Positions 45,273 through 54,581 are shown, counted from the stretch's first letter. The stretch is DNA of 64,000 nt from Stutzerimonas stutzeri (GCA_002339675.1 DDKB01000020.1:1-64000), one strand, 5' to 3'. Program-made: numbers and translations. Notes: a model not told the origin generated them from the sequence alone.

Positions 45273-45692
45273 TCAGCGTCGCGACGGTTCCAGCCCGTTG
45301 TCGTGCAGCCAGGTGATCGCGTACTCGCGCAGCTGCACGGCCTGGTAGTCCTGCCATGCCTGGCGCGCATCGGGGAAATCCTCCAGCTTGAAATCGAAGG
45401 TTCGCAGCGGCTTGCGGCCCTGCAGCGCGTGGCTGAGTACGGCGTGTGCGCTCGGGTCGTGCAAGGTGAACAGGAACGCCTCGCGCATGGCGATCGATTG
45501 CGCCAGCCCGAGCGGTTCGATCGGCAGGTAGCGGTCGTCCTGCACGTCGTATTTCTCGTCCGCGCCAGGTGGTGGCTCGCCGGGAAATACCGCACGGATC
45601 TCGCCGGACTCCAGGTCCAGGTAGTGCGCGGTGGCGTCGCGGCTGTCGAGCGCATACTCCAGGCGGTGCAGGTCGATGGTCAAAGGTCGCAT
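45273..45692 (-). CDS. UPF0158-like hypothetical protein
   Basis: 139 residues. The sequence RYLPIEPLGLAQSIAMREAFL and AWQDYQAVQLREYAITWLHDNGLEP matches the UPF0158 family of unknown function. The start at 45692 (MRPLTIDLHRLEYAL) is the most family-like, although its ribosome-binding site is weak; upstream in-frame starts exist. Confidence 0.78.
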   Translation of the reverse strand: MRPLTIDLHRLEYALDSRDATAHYLDLESGEIRAVFPGEPPPGADEKYDVQDDRYLPIEPLGLAQSIAMREAFLFTLHDPSAHAVLSHALQGRKPLRTFDFKLEDFPDARQAWQDYQAVQLREYAITWLHDNGLEPSRR

Positions 45693-45853
45693 GGCGATGG
45701 GCTGCCTGTAAGGATTCACAGTGTCTGACCCCGGTGTACTGTAGTCGTGCACGACGTTCATCGGTGCTGCGCCGGCGCCCGACGAAGCGGGCGCCACGGC
45801 TGGGGCTCGTGCGCTGGCCTGCGGCCTGATGACTCGCGCCTCGACAGCGCCCG

Positions 45854-46561
45854 CTAGAACAATCGTGCCAGCAGGGCGGGGACAGCCGATTCGACCCGCA
45901 GGATGCGCTCGCCCAGCTGCACCGGCTGCAAACCGGCCGCGGCGAGCCTGTCCACCTCGTAGGGAATCCAGCCGCCCTCGGGCCCGATGGCCAGTGTCAC
46001 CGGCTCGCTCAGCGCCCGCGGGCAGGCCGGGTAATCGCCTGGATGGCCAACTAGACCCCGGGTCCCGGCGGCAAGGGCTGGCAGGCGGTCCTCGACAAAG
46101 GGCTTGAAGCGTTTCTCGATGCTGACCTCGGGCAGCAGGGTGTCTCGAGCCTGCTCCAGGCCCAGCAACAGCTGCTCGCGGATCGCCTCGGGGGCGAGGA
46201 AGGGCGTCTGCCAGAAGCTCTTTTCGACACGATAGCTGTTGAGCAGCACCAGCCGAGGCACGCCCATCGCGGCGACCGTCTGCAGCACGCGGCGCAACAT
46301 TTTCGGCCGAGGCAGCGCCAGTAGCAGCGTGACGGGCAGCTTTGGCGGCGGTGGCTGGTGCAGCTCGATGGTCAGTTCGGCTTCGTTGGTATCGAGGCGA
46401 ACCAGCCGTCCGCTGCCCATGCGATCGCCCAACAGGCCGACACGCAGGGTCGCCCCGGCCTCGGCGCGGTGGACGTCATGGATGTGTTGAAGGCGCCGGT
46501 CGCGCAGCACGACCCGATCGGCGGCGACGAAGTCGGCCGCCTCCAGCAACAGCAGGTTCAC
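45854..46561 (-). CDS. rsmE: 16S rRNA m3U1498 methyltransferase
   Basis: 235 residues. SPOUT-fold methyltransferase acting on 16S rRNA U1498. The knot region LAIGPEGGWIPYEVDRL followed by LGERILRVESAVPALLA is diagnostic. It starts with GTG at 46561, overlapping the tatC stop by four bases (GTGA), so it is the last member of the tatABC run. Confidence 0.93.
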   Translation of the reverse strand: MNLLLLEAADFVAADRVVLRDRRLQHIHDVHRAEAGATLRVGLLGDRMGSGRLVRLDTNEAELTIELHQPPPPKLPVTLLLALPRPKMLRRVLQTVAAMGVPRLVLLNSYRVEKSFWQTPFLAPEAIREQLLLGLEQARDTLLPEVSIEKRFKPFVEDRLPALAAGTRGLVGHPGDYPACPRALSEPVTLAIGPEGGWIPYEVDRLAAAGLQPVQLGERILRVESAVPALLARLF

Positions 46562-47367
46562 GGGCGCGGTGCGGGCGGCTGGTTGCCGGGCTGCGGTTGC
46601 TCATCCTCGGCATCGGCGTCGCCGCGGAAACCCTCTTCGCGCTGCTTGACCATGCTGCCGCAGATCAGCCCGGCCTCGAACAGCAGCCACATGGGGATCG
46701 CCAGTAGTGCCTGGGAAAACACGTCCGGCGGGGTCAGCACCATGCCGATCACGAAGCAGCCGACGACGACGTAGGGCCGGCTCTTGCGTAGGCTCGCGAC
46801 GTCGACGATACCGACCCAGATCAGTAGGAAGGTCGCCACCGGAATCTCGAATGCGACTCCGAAGGCGAAGAACAGGGTTAGCACGAAATCCAGGTACTGG
46901 CCGATGTCCGTCATCATCGCCACGCCTTCGGGGGTCACGCTGGCGAAAAAGCCGAACATGATCGGGAACACGACGAAGTACGCGAAGGCCATGCCGCCGT
47001 AGAACAGCAGGATGCTGGAGATCAGCAACGGCACGGCGACGCGCTTCTCGTGCTTGTACAGGCCCGGTGCGATGAAACTCCAGATCTGGTGCAGGATCAC
47101 CGGCATCGAGAGGAACAGCGCCACCATCATGGTCAGTTTGAAGGGCGTCAGGAATGGCGAGGCCACGCCTGTGGCGATCATCGTGGCGCCTTCGGGCAGG
47201 TAGGCGCGCAGCGGTGCGGCCACCAGCGCGTAGATCTGCTGGGAGAAATAGAACAGCCCGCCGAACAGCAGCAGAATGGCGACCACGCACCGCAGCAGTC
47301 GCTTGCGCAGCTCGGTCAGGTGCGCGACCAGCGGCATTTCCTGATCGTCGATGGATGTCTTGCTCAT
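46558..47367 (-). CDS. tatC: Sec-independent protein translocase TatC
   Basis: 269 residues, six predicted membrane helices. The cytoplasmic N-terminal signature MPLVAHLTELRKRLL, which recognises the twin-arginine signal, and the conserved LTPPDVFSQALLAIPMWLLFE near the end are present. A charged, proline-rich tail of ~40 residues follows. It overlaps tatB by four bases. Confidence 0.96.
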   Translation of the reverse strand: MSKTSIDDQEMPLVAHLTELRKRLLRCVVAILLLFGGLFYFSQQIYALVAAPLRAYLPEGATMIATGVASPFLTPFKLTMMVALFLSMPVILHQIWSFIAPGLYKHEKRVAVPLLISSILLFYGGMAFAYFVVFPIMFGFFASVTPEGVAMMTDIGQYLDFVLTLFFAFGVAFEIPVATFLLIWVGIVDVASLRKSRPYVVVGCFVIGMVLTPPDVFSQALLAIPMWLLFEAGLICGSMVKQREEGFRGDADAEDEQPQPGNQPPAPRP

Positions 47368-47750
47368 GGTTCAGGCGATCGGTCCGGGCGGGGTACGGGG
47401 GTGGTGTCGACGGGTTGGGCCTCGCTCGTCGGGGCGCTCAGGTCGCTGGCCTCGGGCGGGGGCGTCGCCGACTGCGGGGAGGGCGCGCTGGCGTTGCCCG
47501 GTGCGCTGGGCATGATGCTTTGCTTCATCTCCCGCTCGAGGTCGAGGATCCGCTCGTTATGCAGCTGCCGGCGAATCTCGTCGGCGCCGATCTCGCGCTC
47601 GACCTCGGCCTTGATGTTGGCGAAGCTGCGCTTGGCCCGGCCTACCCACAGGCCTGCCGTGCGGACCGCGCCCGGCAGGCGCTCCGGTCCGAGGACCACC
47701 AGTGCCACTAGGCCGATCAGCAGCAGTTCGGTGAAGCCGATATCGAACAT
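47364..47750 (-). CDS. tatB: Sec-independent protein translocase TatB
   Basis: 128 residues. An N-terminal membrane helix (MFDIGFTELLLIGLVALVVL) with the FGFTE-like start, the GPERLP hinge and an amphipathic helix, then a long proline/serine-rich tail. It forms the substrate receptor with TatC. Confidence 0.94.
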   Translation of the reverse strand: MFDIGFTELLLIGLVALVVLGPERLPGAVRTAGLWVGRAKRSFANIKAEVEREIGADEIRRQLHNERILDLEREMKQSIMPSAPGNASAPSPQSATPPPEASDLSAPTSEAQPVDTTPVPRPDRSPEP

Positions 47751-47753
47751 GAA

Positions 47754-47984
47754 TCAGTTCTTCTTCGCCGGATCGTCGACCTTGCGGGTCTCGGCATCGA
47801 TGGTGTGGCTCTGTTTTTCCTCAACGCTGGGCTTGTCGTCATCGGTGCCCATCGACTTGCGGAAACCCTTGATGGCATCACCCAGGTCCGACCCCAGCCC
47901 CTTCAGGCGCTTGGTGCCGAACAGCATGACCACGATCAGCAGGATGATCAGGAGTTGCCAGACGCTGATTCCACCAAAACCCAT
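47754..47984 (-). CDS. tatA: Sec-independent protein translocase TatA
   Basis: 76 residues. One membrane helix (ISVWQLLIILLIVVMLFGTK), then the amphipathic helix RLKGLGSDLGDAIKGFRKSM and an acidic/polar tail. It forms the pore component. tatB follows after three bases. Confidence 0.95.
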   Translation of the reverse strand: MGFGGISVWQLLIILLIVVMLFGTKRLKGLGSDLGDAIKGFRKSMGTDDDKPSVEEKQSHTIDAETRKVDDPAKKN

Positions 47985-48007
47985 GCTGCGTTACTCCGAA
48001 TTGACTA

Positions 48008-48340
48008 TCAGGATTGTGGGCGCGCGGCTTTTTCCGCATGCCCGGAAAGACCGAAACGCCGGTCCAGTTCGTCGAGCACAGCCTGTGGATGCTGGCCGAG
48101 GGCGGCGAGCATCACCAGGCTGTGAAACCACAGGTCGGCGGTCTCGTAGATCAGGTCGCTGGCATCGCCGCTGGCCGCTGCATCCTTGGCCGCGAGGATG
48201 GTTTCCACCGACTCTTCGCCGACCTTCTCGAGGATCTTGTTCAGGCCCTTGTGGTACAGGCTGGCCACATAGGAGCTGTCCGCCGCGGCGCCCTTGCGGG
48301 CTTCGAGCACCTCGGCGAGACGGGAGAAGGTGTCACTCAT
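48008..48340 (-). CDS. hisE: Phosphoribosyl-ATP pyrophosphatase
   Basis: 110 residues. Second step of histidine synthesis. The conserved core is KVGEESVETILAAK and DLIYETADLWFHSLVML, carrying the acidic magnesium ligands. Overlaps hisI by eight bases. Confidence 0.95.
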   Translation of the reverse strand: MSDTFSRLAEVLEARKGAAADSSYVASLYHKGLNKILEKVGEESVETILAAKDAAASGDASDLIYETADLWFHSLVMLAALGQHPQAVLDELDRRFGLSGHAEKAARPQS

Positions 48341-48728
48341 GTGTGTGCTCCGCGTAAATGGCGTGCGGGTCCTTCAGCACCGGCTCGACGGTTTTCCACT
48401 GGCCCTGCTCCAGCACACGATAGAAACAGCTCTGGCGGCCGGTATGGCAGGCGATGCCGCCGATCTGCTCGACCATTAGCACGATCACGTCGGCGTCGCA
48501 GTCCAGGCGCAGCTCGTGCAGCTGCTGCACGTGACCGGACTCTTCGCCCTTGCGCCACAGTTTGCCGCGCGAACGTGACCAGTAGATGGCGCGGTTCTCG
48601 GCAACGCTCAGCGTCAACGCCTCGCGGTTCATCCAGGCCATCATCAGGATGCGCCCGGTGCGATGGTCCTGGGCGATGGCCGGCACCAGGCCGTCCTCGT
48701 TCCAGTTGATCTGCTCCAGCCAGTTCAT
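48333..48728 (-). CDS. hisI: Phosphoribosyl-AMP cyclohydrolase
   Basis: 131 residues. Third step of histidine synthesis. Zinc/active-site motifs RSRGKLWRKGEESGHVQ, LDCDADVIV and ACHTGRQSCFYR are intact. The ATG at 48728 has GGAG at good spacing; a GTG four codons upstream is less likely. Separate HisI and HisE proteins are usual in Pseudomonas, unlike the fused enterobacterial enzyme. Confidence 0.95.
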   Translation of the reverse strand: MNWLEQINWNEDGLVPAIAQDHRTGRILMMAWMNREALTLSVAENRAIYWSRSRGKLWRKGEESGHVQQLHELRLDCDADVIVLMVEQIGGIACHTGRQSCFYRVLEQGQWKTVEPVLKDPHAIYAEHTHE

Positions 48729-48777
48729 CGAATTCTCCACTCAGTGCGCGCAGTGTGCCAGTCCGACCGACCGCTGG

Positions 48778-50388
48778 CTATCGGCGCACCACGATGTAGA
48801 CGCCTGCTGCCAGCATCAGCCAGGCCGGCCAGGCGCTCAGGGCGGACAGGCTGTCGGCCGCCGCCGCCAAGGTGGCGCCACCGGCCAGCAAGGCGGCCCC
48901 GACGAGGCGCAGCGGCCAATGCCGGTGGTCTTCGCGCCAGGGTGGCGGCAGGTTGTTCGCATGGGGGCCGGACATGCGCTCGAGCAGCTCGCGGGTCATG
49001 CCGGCCAGGTGTGGCAGCTGTTCGATCTGCGCCTGGGCATTCTTCAGCAGCTGTTTCGGGCTCATGCGTTCGCGCATCCAACGTTCGAGGTACGGCTGGC
49101 CAGTGGCCCAGAGGTCCAGTTCGGGATAGAGCTCGCGGCCCAGGCCCTCGATATTCAGCAGGGTCTTCTGCAGCAGCACCAGCTGCGGCTGGACCTCCAT
49201 GTTGAAGCGCCGGGCGACCTGGAACAGGCGCACCAGCAGCTGGCCGAAGGAGATGTCCTTTAGCGGCTTTTCGAAGATCGGCTCGCAGACGGTGCGGATC
49301 GCCGCCTCGAATTCGTTGACCTTGGTTTCGGCGGGCACCCAGCCCGAGTCGATGTGCAATTGCGCGACCTTGCGGTAGTCGCGCTTGAAGAATGCCATCA
49401 GGTTGCGGGCCAGGTAGTCCTGGTCCTCCGGTGTGAGACTGCCGACGATGCCGAAGTCCACCGCGATGTACTGCGGGTTCCAGGGCTGGTGGGTGCTGAC
49501 GAAGATGTTGCCGGGGTGCATGTCGGCGTGGAAGAAGCTGTCGCGGAAGACCTGGGTGAAAAAGATCTCCACGCCGCGTTCGGCCAGTTGCTTCATGTCG
49601 GTGCGCTGCTCGGCCAGACGGGTCATGTCGGTGACCGGCACGCCGTAGATGCGCTCCATCACCAGAACCTGCGGGCGGCACAGGTCCCAGTAGATCTGCG
49701 GCACATAGAGCAGGGGCGAGCCCTGGAAGTTGCGCTTGAGCTGGCTGGCGTTGGCCGCCTCGCGCAACAGGTCGAGCTCGTCGTAGATAGTCTTGGCGTA
49801 ATCGTCTACCACTTCGACCAGGTGCAGGCGGCGCGCCTCGTTGGACGCCCGCTCGGCGGTTTTGGCCAGCAGGAACAGCCACGCCAGGTCCTGGCTGATG
49901 ATTGGTCGCAGGTTGGGGCGCACGACCTTGACCACCACTTCCTCGCCGCTGCGCAGCTTGGCCGCATGCACTTGGGCGACCGAGGCGGAGGCCAGCGGCT
50001 TGCTATCGAAGCGGGCGAAGATCTGCCCGACCGGCGCGCCCAGCTGACGCTCGATCAGCGCGGTGGCGACGGCCGAGTCGAAGGGCGGAACGCGGTCCTG
50101 CAGCATCGCCAGCTCCTCGGCGATGTCCAGCGGCAACAGGTCGCGGCGGGTCGAGAGGATTTGCCCGAACTTGATGAAGATCGGCCCCAGCCCTTCGAGC
50201 GCCAGGCGCAGCCGCGCGCCGCGAGACAGCTCGGAATGGCGCCGCGGCAGCCAGCGCCAGGGCAGCAGGTAGCTGGTCGCGCGCAGCCACCAGGGCATGG
50301 GCAGGTCGAGGATGATGTCGTCCAGGCGGTAGCGGATCACCACCAGCAGGATGCGAAACAGGCGGCGGGCCGCGGCGAACAGCTTCAT
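48778..50388 (-). CDS. ubiB: Ubiquinone biosynthesis protein UbiB
   Basis: 536 residues. An atypical protein-kinase-like (ADCK/ABC1) ATPase required for ubiquinone synthesis. The KxGQ motif FIKFGQILSTRRDLLP, ASVAQVH (the alanine-rich loop) and the catalytic HADMHPGNI and VDFGIVG are present. Two C-terminal hydrophobic spans anchor it to the membrane. Overlaps ubiJ by four bases. Confidence 0.95.
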   Translation of the reverse strand: MKLFAAARRLFRILLVVIRYRLDDIILDLPMPWWLRATSYLLPWRWLPRRHSELSRGARLRLALEGLGPIFIKFGQILSTRRDLLPLDIAEELAMLQDRVPPFDSAVATALIERQLGAPVGQIFARFDSKPLASASVAQVHAAKLRSGEEVVVKVVRPNLRPIISQDLAWLFLLAKTAERASNEARRLHLVEVVDDYAKTIYDELDLLREAANASQLKRNFQGSPLLYVPQIYWDLCRPQVLVMERIYGVPVTDMTRLAEQRTDMKQLAERGVEIFFTQVFRDSFFHADMHPGNIFVSTHQPWNPQYIAVDFGIVGSLTPEDQDYLARNLMAFFKRDYRKVAQLHIDSGWVPAETKVNEFEAAIRTVCEPIFEKPLKDISFGQLLVRLFQVARRFNMEVQPQLVLLQKTLLNIEGLGRELYPELDLWATGQPYLERWMRERMSPKQLLKNAQAQIEQLPHLAGMTRELLERMSGPHANNLPPPWREDHRHWPLRLVGAALLAGGATLAAAADSLSALSAWPAWLMLAAGVYIVVRR

Positions 50389-51008
50389 TCGGATCGATCT
50401 GGGTTCAGGGAGTGGGCAAGCCGATCGACCCGGGCTTCGAGGCGGTCGAGGTCGAGCTTGAGGCGGTCCAGTTCGTCAAAGCGCGTATTGGCTTCGGCAC
50501 TGCCCACCAGGGCTCGCGATTCTTCGTTGAGGTAGTCGGCCAGGTCCTGGCGCAAGCTGTCGGCGCTCTGCCGCAACCAACCGACTTGCCCGCGCAGTCC
50601 GGAACCGAGCAACTGGGTCGCGACCGGACCAAGCAAGCGCGACAGCTCGTATTCCCAGTCCAGCTCCAGGTCCTGGAGCACTTCGGCAAGGCTCATCAGT
50701 ACACTGCTGTCGCCGTCGATCTCGACATCAGGTCCATGCAGGATTGCGGTTTTCTGGCGGCTGATGGCCAGGCGCACCAAGCTGCTGGCGCTCGCGCTCA
50801 ACCGGCAGTCGGCGTCGCTGCCCCAGTCAGTGGCCAGGCGCAGGCCCTCGCCGTCGGCGAGCACGAAGACCCGCCACGCCGGAGCGCGGCAGTCGATCTC
50901 GATGATCCGGCCGCTGAGCCGGGCCAGGCGCGGCAGCGCAGTCGGGTCCAGGCGCAACGCACGGTTGATGCCGTGCTCGGCGCCGGCCAGCAGGGCCGTG
51001 CGCAGCAT
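50385..51008 (-). CDS. ubiJ: Ubiquinone biosynthesis accessory factor UbiJ (SCP2 domain)
   Basis: 207 residues. An SCP2-like lipid-binding N-terminal domain and a C-terminal helical tail (FDELDRLKLDLDRLEARVDR). In E. coli UbiJ scaffolds the soluble Ubi complex. The ubiE-ubiJ-ubiB order is conserved; its ATG overlaps the ubiE stop by one base (TGATG). Confidence 0.93.
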   Translation of the reverse strand: MLRTALLAGAEHGINRALRLDPTALPRLARLSGRIIEIDCRAPAWRVFVLADGEGLRLATDWGSDADCRLSASASSLVRLAISRQKTAILHGPDVEIDGDSSVLMSLAEVLQDLELDWEYELSRLLGPVATQLLGSGLRGQVGWLRQSADSLRQDLADYLNEESRALVGSAEANTRFDELDRLKLDLDRLEARVDRLAHSLNPDRSE

Positions 51009-51778
51009 CAGGGTTTGATGCCGCGGTGCAGGGCGACGATGCCGCCGGTCATGTTGTGGTAGGTCACGCGCTCGAAGCCGGCATCGGCCATCATGCCCTT
51101 GAGGGTTTCCTGGTCCGGGTGCATGCGGATCGACTCGGCGAGGTAGCGGTAGCTCTCCGAATCGTTGGTGATCAGCTTGCCCATCATCGGCAGCAGGCTG
51201 AACGAGTAGGCGTCGTAGGCCTTGGAGAACAGCGCATTGGTCGGCTTGGAGAATTCCAGCACCAGCAGCCGCCCGCCCGGCTTGAGCACCCGCAGCATGG
51301 AGGCGATGGCGTCTTCCTTGTGCGTCACGTTGCGCAGGCCGAAGGCAATGGTGACCACGTCGAAGTGGTTGTCGGGGAAGGGCAGCTTCTCGGCATCGGC
51401 CTGGACGAAGCTGACGTTGCCGGCCACGCCCTTGTCCAGCAGCCGGTCACGTCCGACCTTGAGCATCGAGGCGTTGATGTCGGCCAGGACCACCTCGCCG
51501 GCGGGTCCGACGATGCGCGAGAACTGCCGGGTCAGGTCGCCCGTGCCGCCGGCAATGTCCAGGATGCGGTTGCCGTGACGGGCACCGGACAACTCGATGG
51601 TGAAGCGCTTCCACAGGCGGTGTACGCCCGCCGACATCAGGTCGTTCATCAGGTCGTACTTGGCCGCGACGGAGTGAAATACCTCGGCCACCTTCTGCGC
51701 TTTCTCGCTCTCCGGCACGTTCTTGTAGCCGAAGTGGGTGGTGGGCTCTGCGTCACGCTCTTTGCGGGGATCGGTCAT
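51008..51778 (-). CDS. ubiE: Ubiquinone/menaquinone methyltransferase
   Basis: 256 residues. C-methyltransferase of quinone biosynthesis. N-terminal THFGYKNVPESEKAQKVAEV and SAM motif ILDIAGGTGDLTRQF, then FGLRNVTHKEDAI, are characteristic. The start at 51778 (MTDPRKERDAEPTTHFGYK) is family-like; the frame extends upstream without conserved sequence. First gene of a leftward run that continues to rsmE. Confidence 0.95.
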   Translation of the reverse strand: MTDPRKERDAEPTTHFGYKNVPESEKAQKVAEVFHSVAAKYDLMNDLMSAGVHRLWKRFTIELSGARHGNRILDIAGGTGDLTRQFSRIVGPAGEVVLADINASMLKVGRDRLLDKGVAGNVSFVQADAEKLPFPDNHFDVVTIAFGLRNVTHKEDAIASMLRVLKPGGRLLVLEFSKPTNALFSKAYDAYSFSLLPMMGKLITNDSESYRYLAESIRMHPDQETLKGMMADAGFERVTYHNMTGGIVALHRGIKP

Positions 51779-51940
51779 GTCACTGTCACCGGAAGAATGT
51801 GCCGGCATTCTAAACCTAAAAGCGGCGGCAGGCCTCAAGCGGCAGGCGACAAGACAGCGCAAGGGCGCGGCAGCGGCTCCCCGCCGCGCCGACCGCCAAA
51901 CGCGGGTCGGTCGGCCGGGGGATTGGCGGATCGATAAAGC

Positions 51941-51991
51941 GGTGGATCGATGACGCGTGATCCACCCTACGTCTGGCTGTCGGTGCGTTCG
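51941..51991. repeat. REP-like unit, copy A
   Basis: 51-bp unit containing the hairpin arms GGTGGATC and GATCCACC, then CCTACGTCTGGCTGTCGGTG. It matches copy B at 48 of 51 positions. Confidence 0.8.
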
Positions 51992-52136
51992 GGTGCCGAC
52001 AGATGGCCGCGCGCGCGGTTCGCGGCCGTCACCGGGGCGCCGAAGAGCGTAGAGTGGATGTCGCTGTTTGCATCCACCGTGCTTTTTGGCGGCCGGCGCG
52101 GATCGGTTGACTGGCGGATTGGTGGGTTGGTGGATC

Positions 52137-52187
52137 GGTGGATCGGTGAAGCGTGATCCACCCTACGTCTGGCTGTCGGTGTGTTCG
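52137..52187. repeat. REP-like unit, copy B
   Basis: Second copy in direct orientation, 196 bases from copy A, with the same internal hairpin GGTGGATC/GATCCACC. Substitutions at three positions only. Confidence 0.8.
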
Positions 52188-52220
52188 CGTGACCGAAGAT
52201 AGCCGCGCCGGGCGCTCCTG

Positions 52221-52595
52221 TCAGAGCATCAGCTTGACCGGTGAGATGTCCGGGTCGCGGGACTTTCCGGCGGCGGCCAGGGCGGCGAGGTAGTCCGACC
52301 ACAGCTGCTCGTGGTGCGTGGCCAGGTGATGGAGATAGTCCCAGCTGTACAGGCCGCTGTCGTGGCCATCGCTGAACGTCAGCTTCAACGCATACTGCCC
52401 GGCCGGCTCGATGCCCTCGAGCGCGACATTGATCTTGCCCGTCTGCAGCACCGGATTGCCGTGCCCCTGGACCTCGGCCGACGGCGAATGCACGCGCAGA
52501 AATTCGGCCGGCAGCACGTAGCGCTGGTCGGGGCCATATTCGAGCTCCAGCGTCTTGGACAGCTTGTGCAGCTTGATGGCGGTGGGGATGTGCAT
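52221..52595 (-). CDS. DUF971 domain protein
   Basis: 124 residues. The DUF971 (gamma-butyrobetaine hydroxylase N-terminal-like) domain: IKLHKLSKTLELEYGP, YVLPAEFLRVHSPSAEVQGH and SGLYSWDYLHHLA. Small stand-alone DUF971 proteins have been linked to iron-sulfur assembly, but the role here is unknown. It lies downstream of hslU on the same strand, as commonly seen in pseudomonads. CGGAGT precedes the ATG. Confidence 0.9.
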   Translation of the reverse strand: MHIPTAIKLHKLSKTLELEYGPDQRYVLPAEFLRVHSPSAEVQGHGNPVLQTGKINVALEGIEPAGQYALKLTFSDGHDSGLYSWDYLHHLATHHEQLWSDYLAALAAAGKSRDPDISPVKLML

Positions 52596-52672
52596 GGGCC
52601 TACTCCGTTGGAGCCAGAAGCCAGAAGCCCGGGCTTCGACTTCCGGCTTGAAGCTTCGCGCTTCCAGCTGCC

Positions 52673-54016
52673 TTAAAGGATATACCGCGACAGATCTTCG
52701 TCTTCCGCCAGCTCGCCGAGGTGGCTGTTGACGTAGGCGGTGTCGATGCGGATCGGTTCGCCATTCTGCTGGCCCGCCAGATCGCCAGCGCTGAAGGAGA
52801 CTTCCTCGAGCAGGCGTTCGAGCAGTGTATGCAGGCGCCGCGCCCCGATGTTCTCGGTCTTCTCGTTGACCTGCCAGGCGATCTGCGCCAGACGCTTGAT
52901 GCCGTCCTCGGTGAATTCGATCCCCAGGCCTTCGGTCTTCAGCAACTCGCGGTACTGCTCGGTGAGCGAGGCATGCGGCTCGGTGAGGATGCGCTCGAAA
53001 TCCTCGGGCGACAGTGCCTTGAGCTCGACCCGGATCGGCAGGCGACCCTGCAGCTCCGGCACCAGATCGCTGGGCTTGGAGAGGTGGAAGGCGCCGGAGG
53101 CGATGAACAGGATGTGGTCGGTCTTGACCATGCCGAGCTTGGTGTTGACCGTGCTGCCCTCGATCAGCGGCAGCAGGTCGCGCTGCACGCCTTCGCGTGA
53201 GACGTCGGCGCCGCCCGTGTTGCCGCGCTTGGCCACCTTGTCGATCTCATCGATGAAGACGATGCCGTGCTGTTCGACCGCTTCGAGCGCGCGGGCCTTG
53301 AGCTCTTCCTCATTGACCAGGCGCGCGGCCTCCTCGTCACGCACCAGCTTGAGCGCGTCCTTGATCGTCAGCTTGCGGCTCTTTTTCTTGCCCTTGCCCA
53401 TGTTGGCGAAGAGGCTCTGCAGCTGGTTGGTCATCTCTTCCATGCCAGGCGGGGCCATGATTTCCACGCCACCCGGGTTCTCCGCGATTTCGATATCGAT
53501 TTCCTTGTCGTCCAGCTGGCCTTCGCGCAGGCGCTTGCGAAATAGCTGGCGGGTGTTCGAATCGCTGCTCTGTACCGGCTCCTCGCTGAAGCCCACCGGG
53601 CGCGCCTGGGGCAGCAGGGCATCGAGGATGCGCTCTTCGGCTGCATCTTCGGCGCGGTGGCGCATCTTCACCACCTCCTGCTCGCGGAGCATCTTCAGCG
53701 CGGCGTCCGCCAGGTCGCGGATGATCGACTCGACGTCACGCCCGACATAGCCGACCTCGGTGAACTTGGTCGCCTCGACCTTGATGAAGGGCGCGTTGGC
53801 CAGCTTGGCCAGGCGACGGGCGATCTCGGTCTTGCCGACACCGGTGGGGCCGATCATCAGGATGTTCTTGGGGGTGACTTCCGGGCGCAGCTCGGCGGAC
53901 AGCTGCATGCGCCGCCAGCGGTTGCGCAGGGCAATGGCGACGGCGCGCTTGGCGTCGTCCTGGCCGATGATATGGCGGTTGAGTTCGTGGACGATCTCGC
54001 GGGGCGTCATGGACAT
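52673..54016 (-). CDS. hslU: ATP-dependent protease ATPase subunit HslU
   Basis: 447 residues. AAA+ unfoldase that feeds HslV. N-terminus MSMTPREIVHELNRHIIGQD, Walker A MIGPTGVGKTEIARRLAK, Walker B IVFIDEIDK and the C-terminal tail DLSRYIL that docks into HslV are all present. The start at 54016 fits E. coli HslU and has GGAG upstream; the longer frame is unsupported. Confidence 0.96.
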   Translation of the reverse strand: MSMTPREIVHELNRHIIGQDDAKRAVAIALRNRWRRMQLSAELRPEVTPKNILMIGPTGVGKTEIARRLAKLANAPFIKVEATKFTEVGYVGRDVESIIRDLADAALKMLREQEVVKMRHRAEDAAEERILDALLPQARPVGFSEEPVQSSDSNTRQLFRKRLREGQLDDKEIDIEIAENPGGVEIMAPPGMEEMTNQLQSLFANMGKGKKKSRKLTIKDALKLVRDEEAARLVNEEELKARALEAVEQHGIVFIDEIDKVAKRGNTGGADVSREGVQRDLLPLIEGSTVNTKLGMVKTDHILFIASGAFHLSKPSDLVPELQGRLPIRVELKALSPEDFERILTEPHASLTEQYRELLKTEGLGIEFTEDGIKRLAQIAWQVNEKTENIGARRLHTLLERLLEEVSFSAGDLAGQQNGEPIRIDTAYVNSHLGELAEDEDLSRYIL

Positions 54017-54044
54017 GGTGCGGTACTCCGGGGCTCGAGGGCGA

Positions 54045-54581
54045 TCAGTTCGCGCTGTCGAGCTCCTCGATGGTGAGATTCTGGTTGGTGAAGACACAGA
54101 TGCTGCCGGCGATGGTCAGGGCCGTCTCGGCGATTTCCTGGGCGCTCATCTGGTCGCCGCCTTTCTGCATCAGGGCCATGGCCGCGGCCTGGGCGAAGCC
54201 GCCGCCGGAGCCCATGGCGATCAGGTCGTTCTCCGGCTGCACCACGTCGCCGTTGCCGGTGATGATCAGCGAGGCGTCCTTGTTGGCCACGGCGAGCATT
54301 GCTTCCAGGCGGCTCAGGGAACGGTCGGTGCGCCAGTCCTTGGCCAATTCGACCGCGGCGCGCACCAGATGGCCCTGGTGTTTTTCCAGCTGGCCTTCGA
54401 AGCGTTCGAACAGGGTGAAGGCATCGGCGGTCGCGCCGGCGAAGCCGGCCAGCACCTGGCCGTGATAGAGGCGGCGCACCTTCTTGGCGTTGCCTTTCAT
54501 CACGGTATTGCCGAGGGACACCTGGCCGTCGCCGCCCATGACGACTTTGCCGTTGCGGCGGACTGAAACGATGGTGGTCAA
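54045..54581 (-). CDS. hslV: ATP-dependent protease peptidase subunit HslV
   Basis: 178 residues. Threonine peptidase of the HslUV complex. The start is a TTG at 54581, which yields M-TTIVSVRRNGKVVMGGDGQ; the Thr after Met removal is the nucleophile. GGAG lies upstream, and no ATG is available at this position. A GSGG loop (AMGSGGGFAQAAA) is intact. hslU follows after 28 bases. Confidence 0.95.
   Translation of the reverse strand: MTTIVSVRRNGKVVMGGDGQVSLGNTVMKGNAKKVRRLYHGQVLAGFAGATADAFTLFERFEGQLEKHQGHLVRAAVELAKDWRTDRSLSRLEAMLAVANKDASLIITGNGDVVQPENDLIAMGSGGGFAQAAAMALMQKGGDQMSAQEIAETALTIAGSICVFTNQNLTIEELDSAN

Larger units (their letters stand above)
51779..52220. other. Repeat-bearing spacer, no gene seen
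   Basis: About 440 bases between ubiE and the DUF971 gene. It contains two near-identical 51-bp REP-like units (51941-51991 and 52137-52187) and nearby partial GGATTGG/GGATCGG repeats. No open frame looks coding. Confidence 0.6.
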
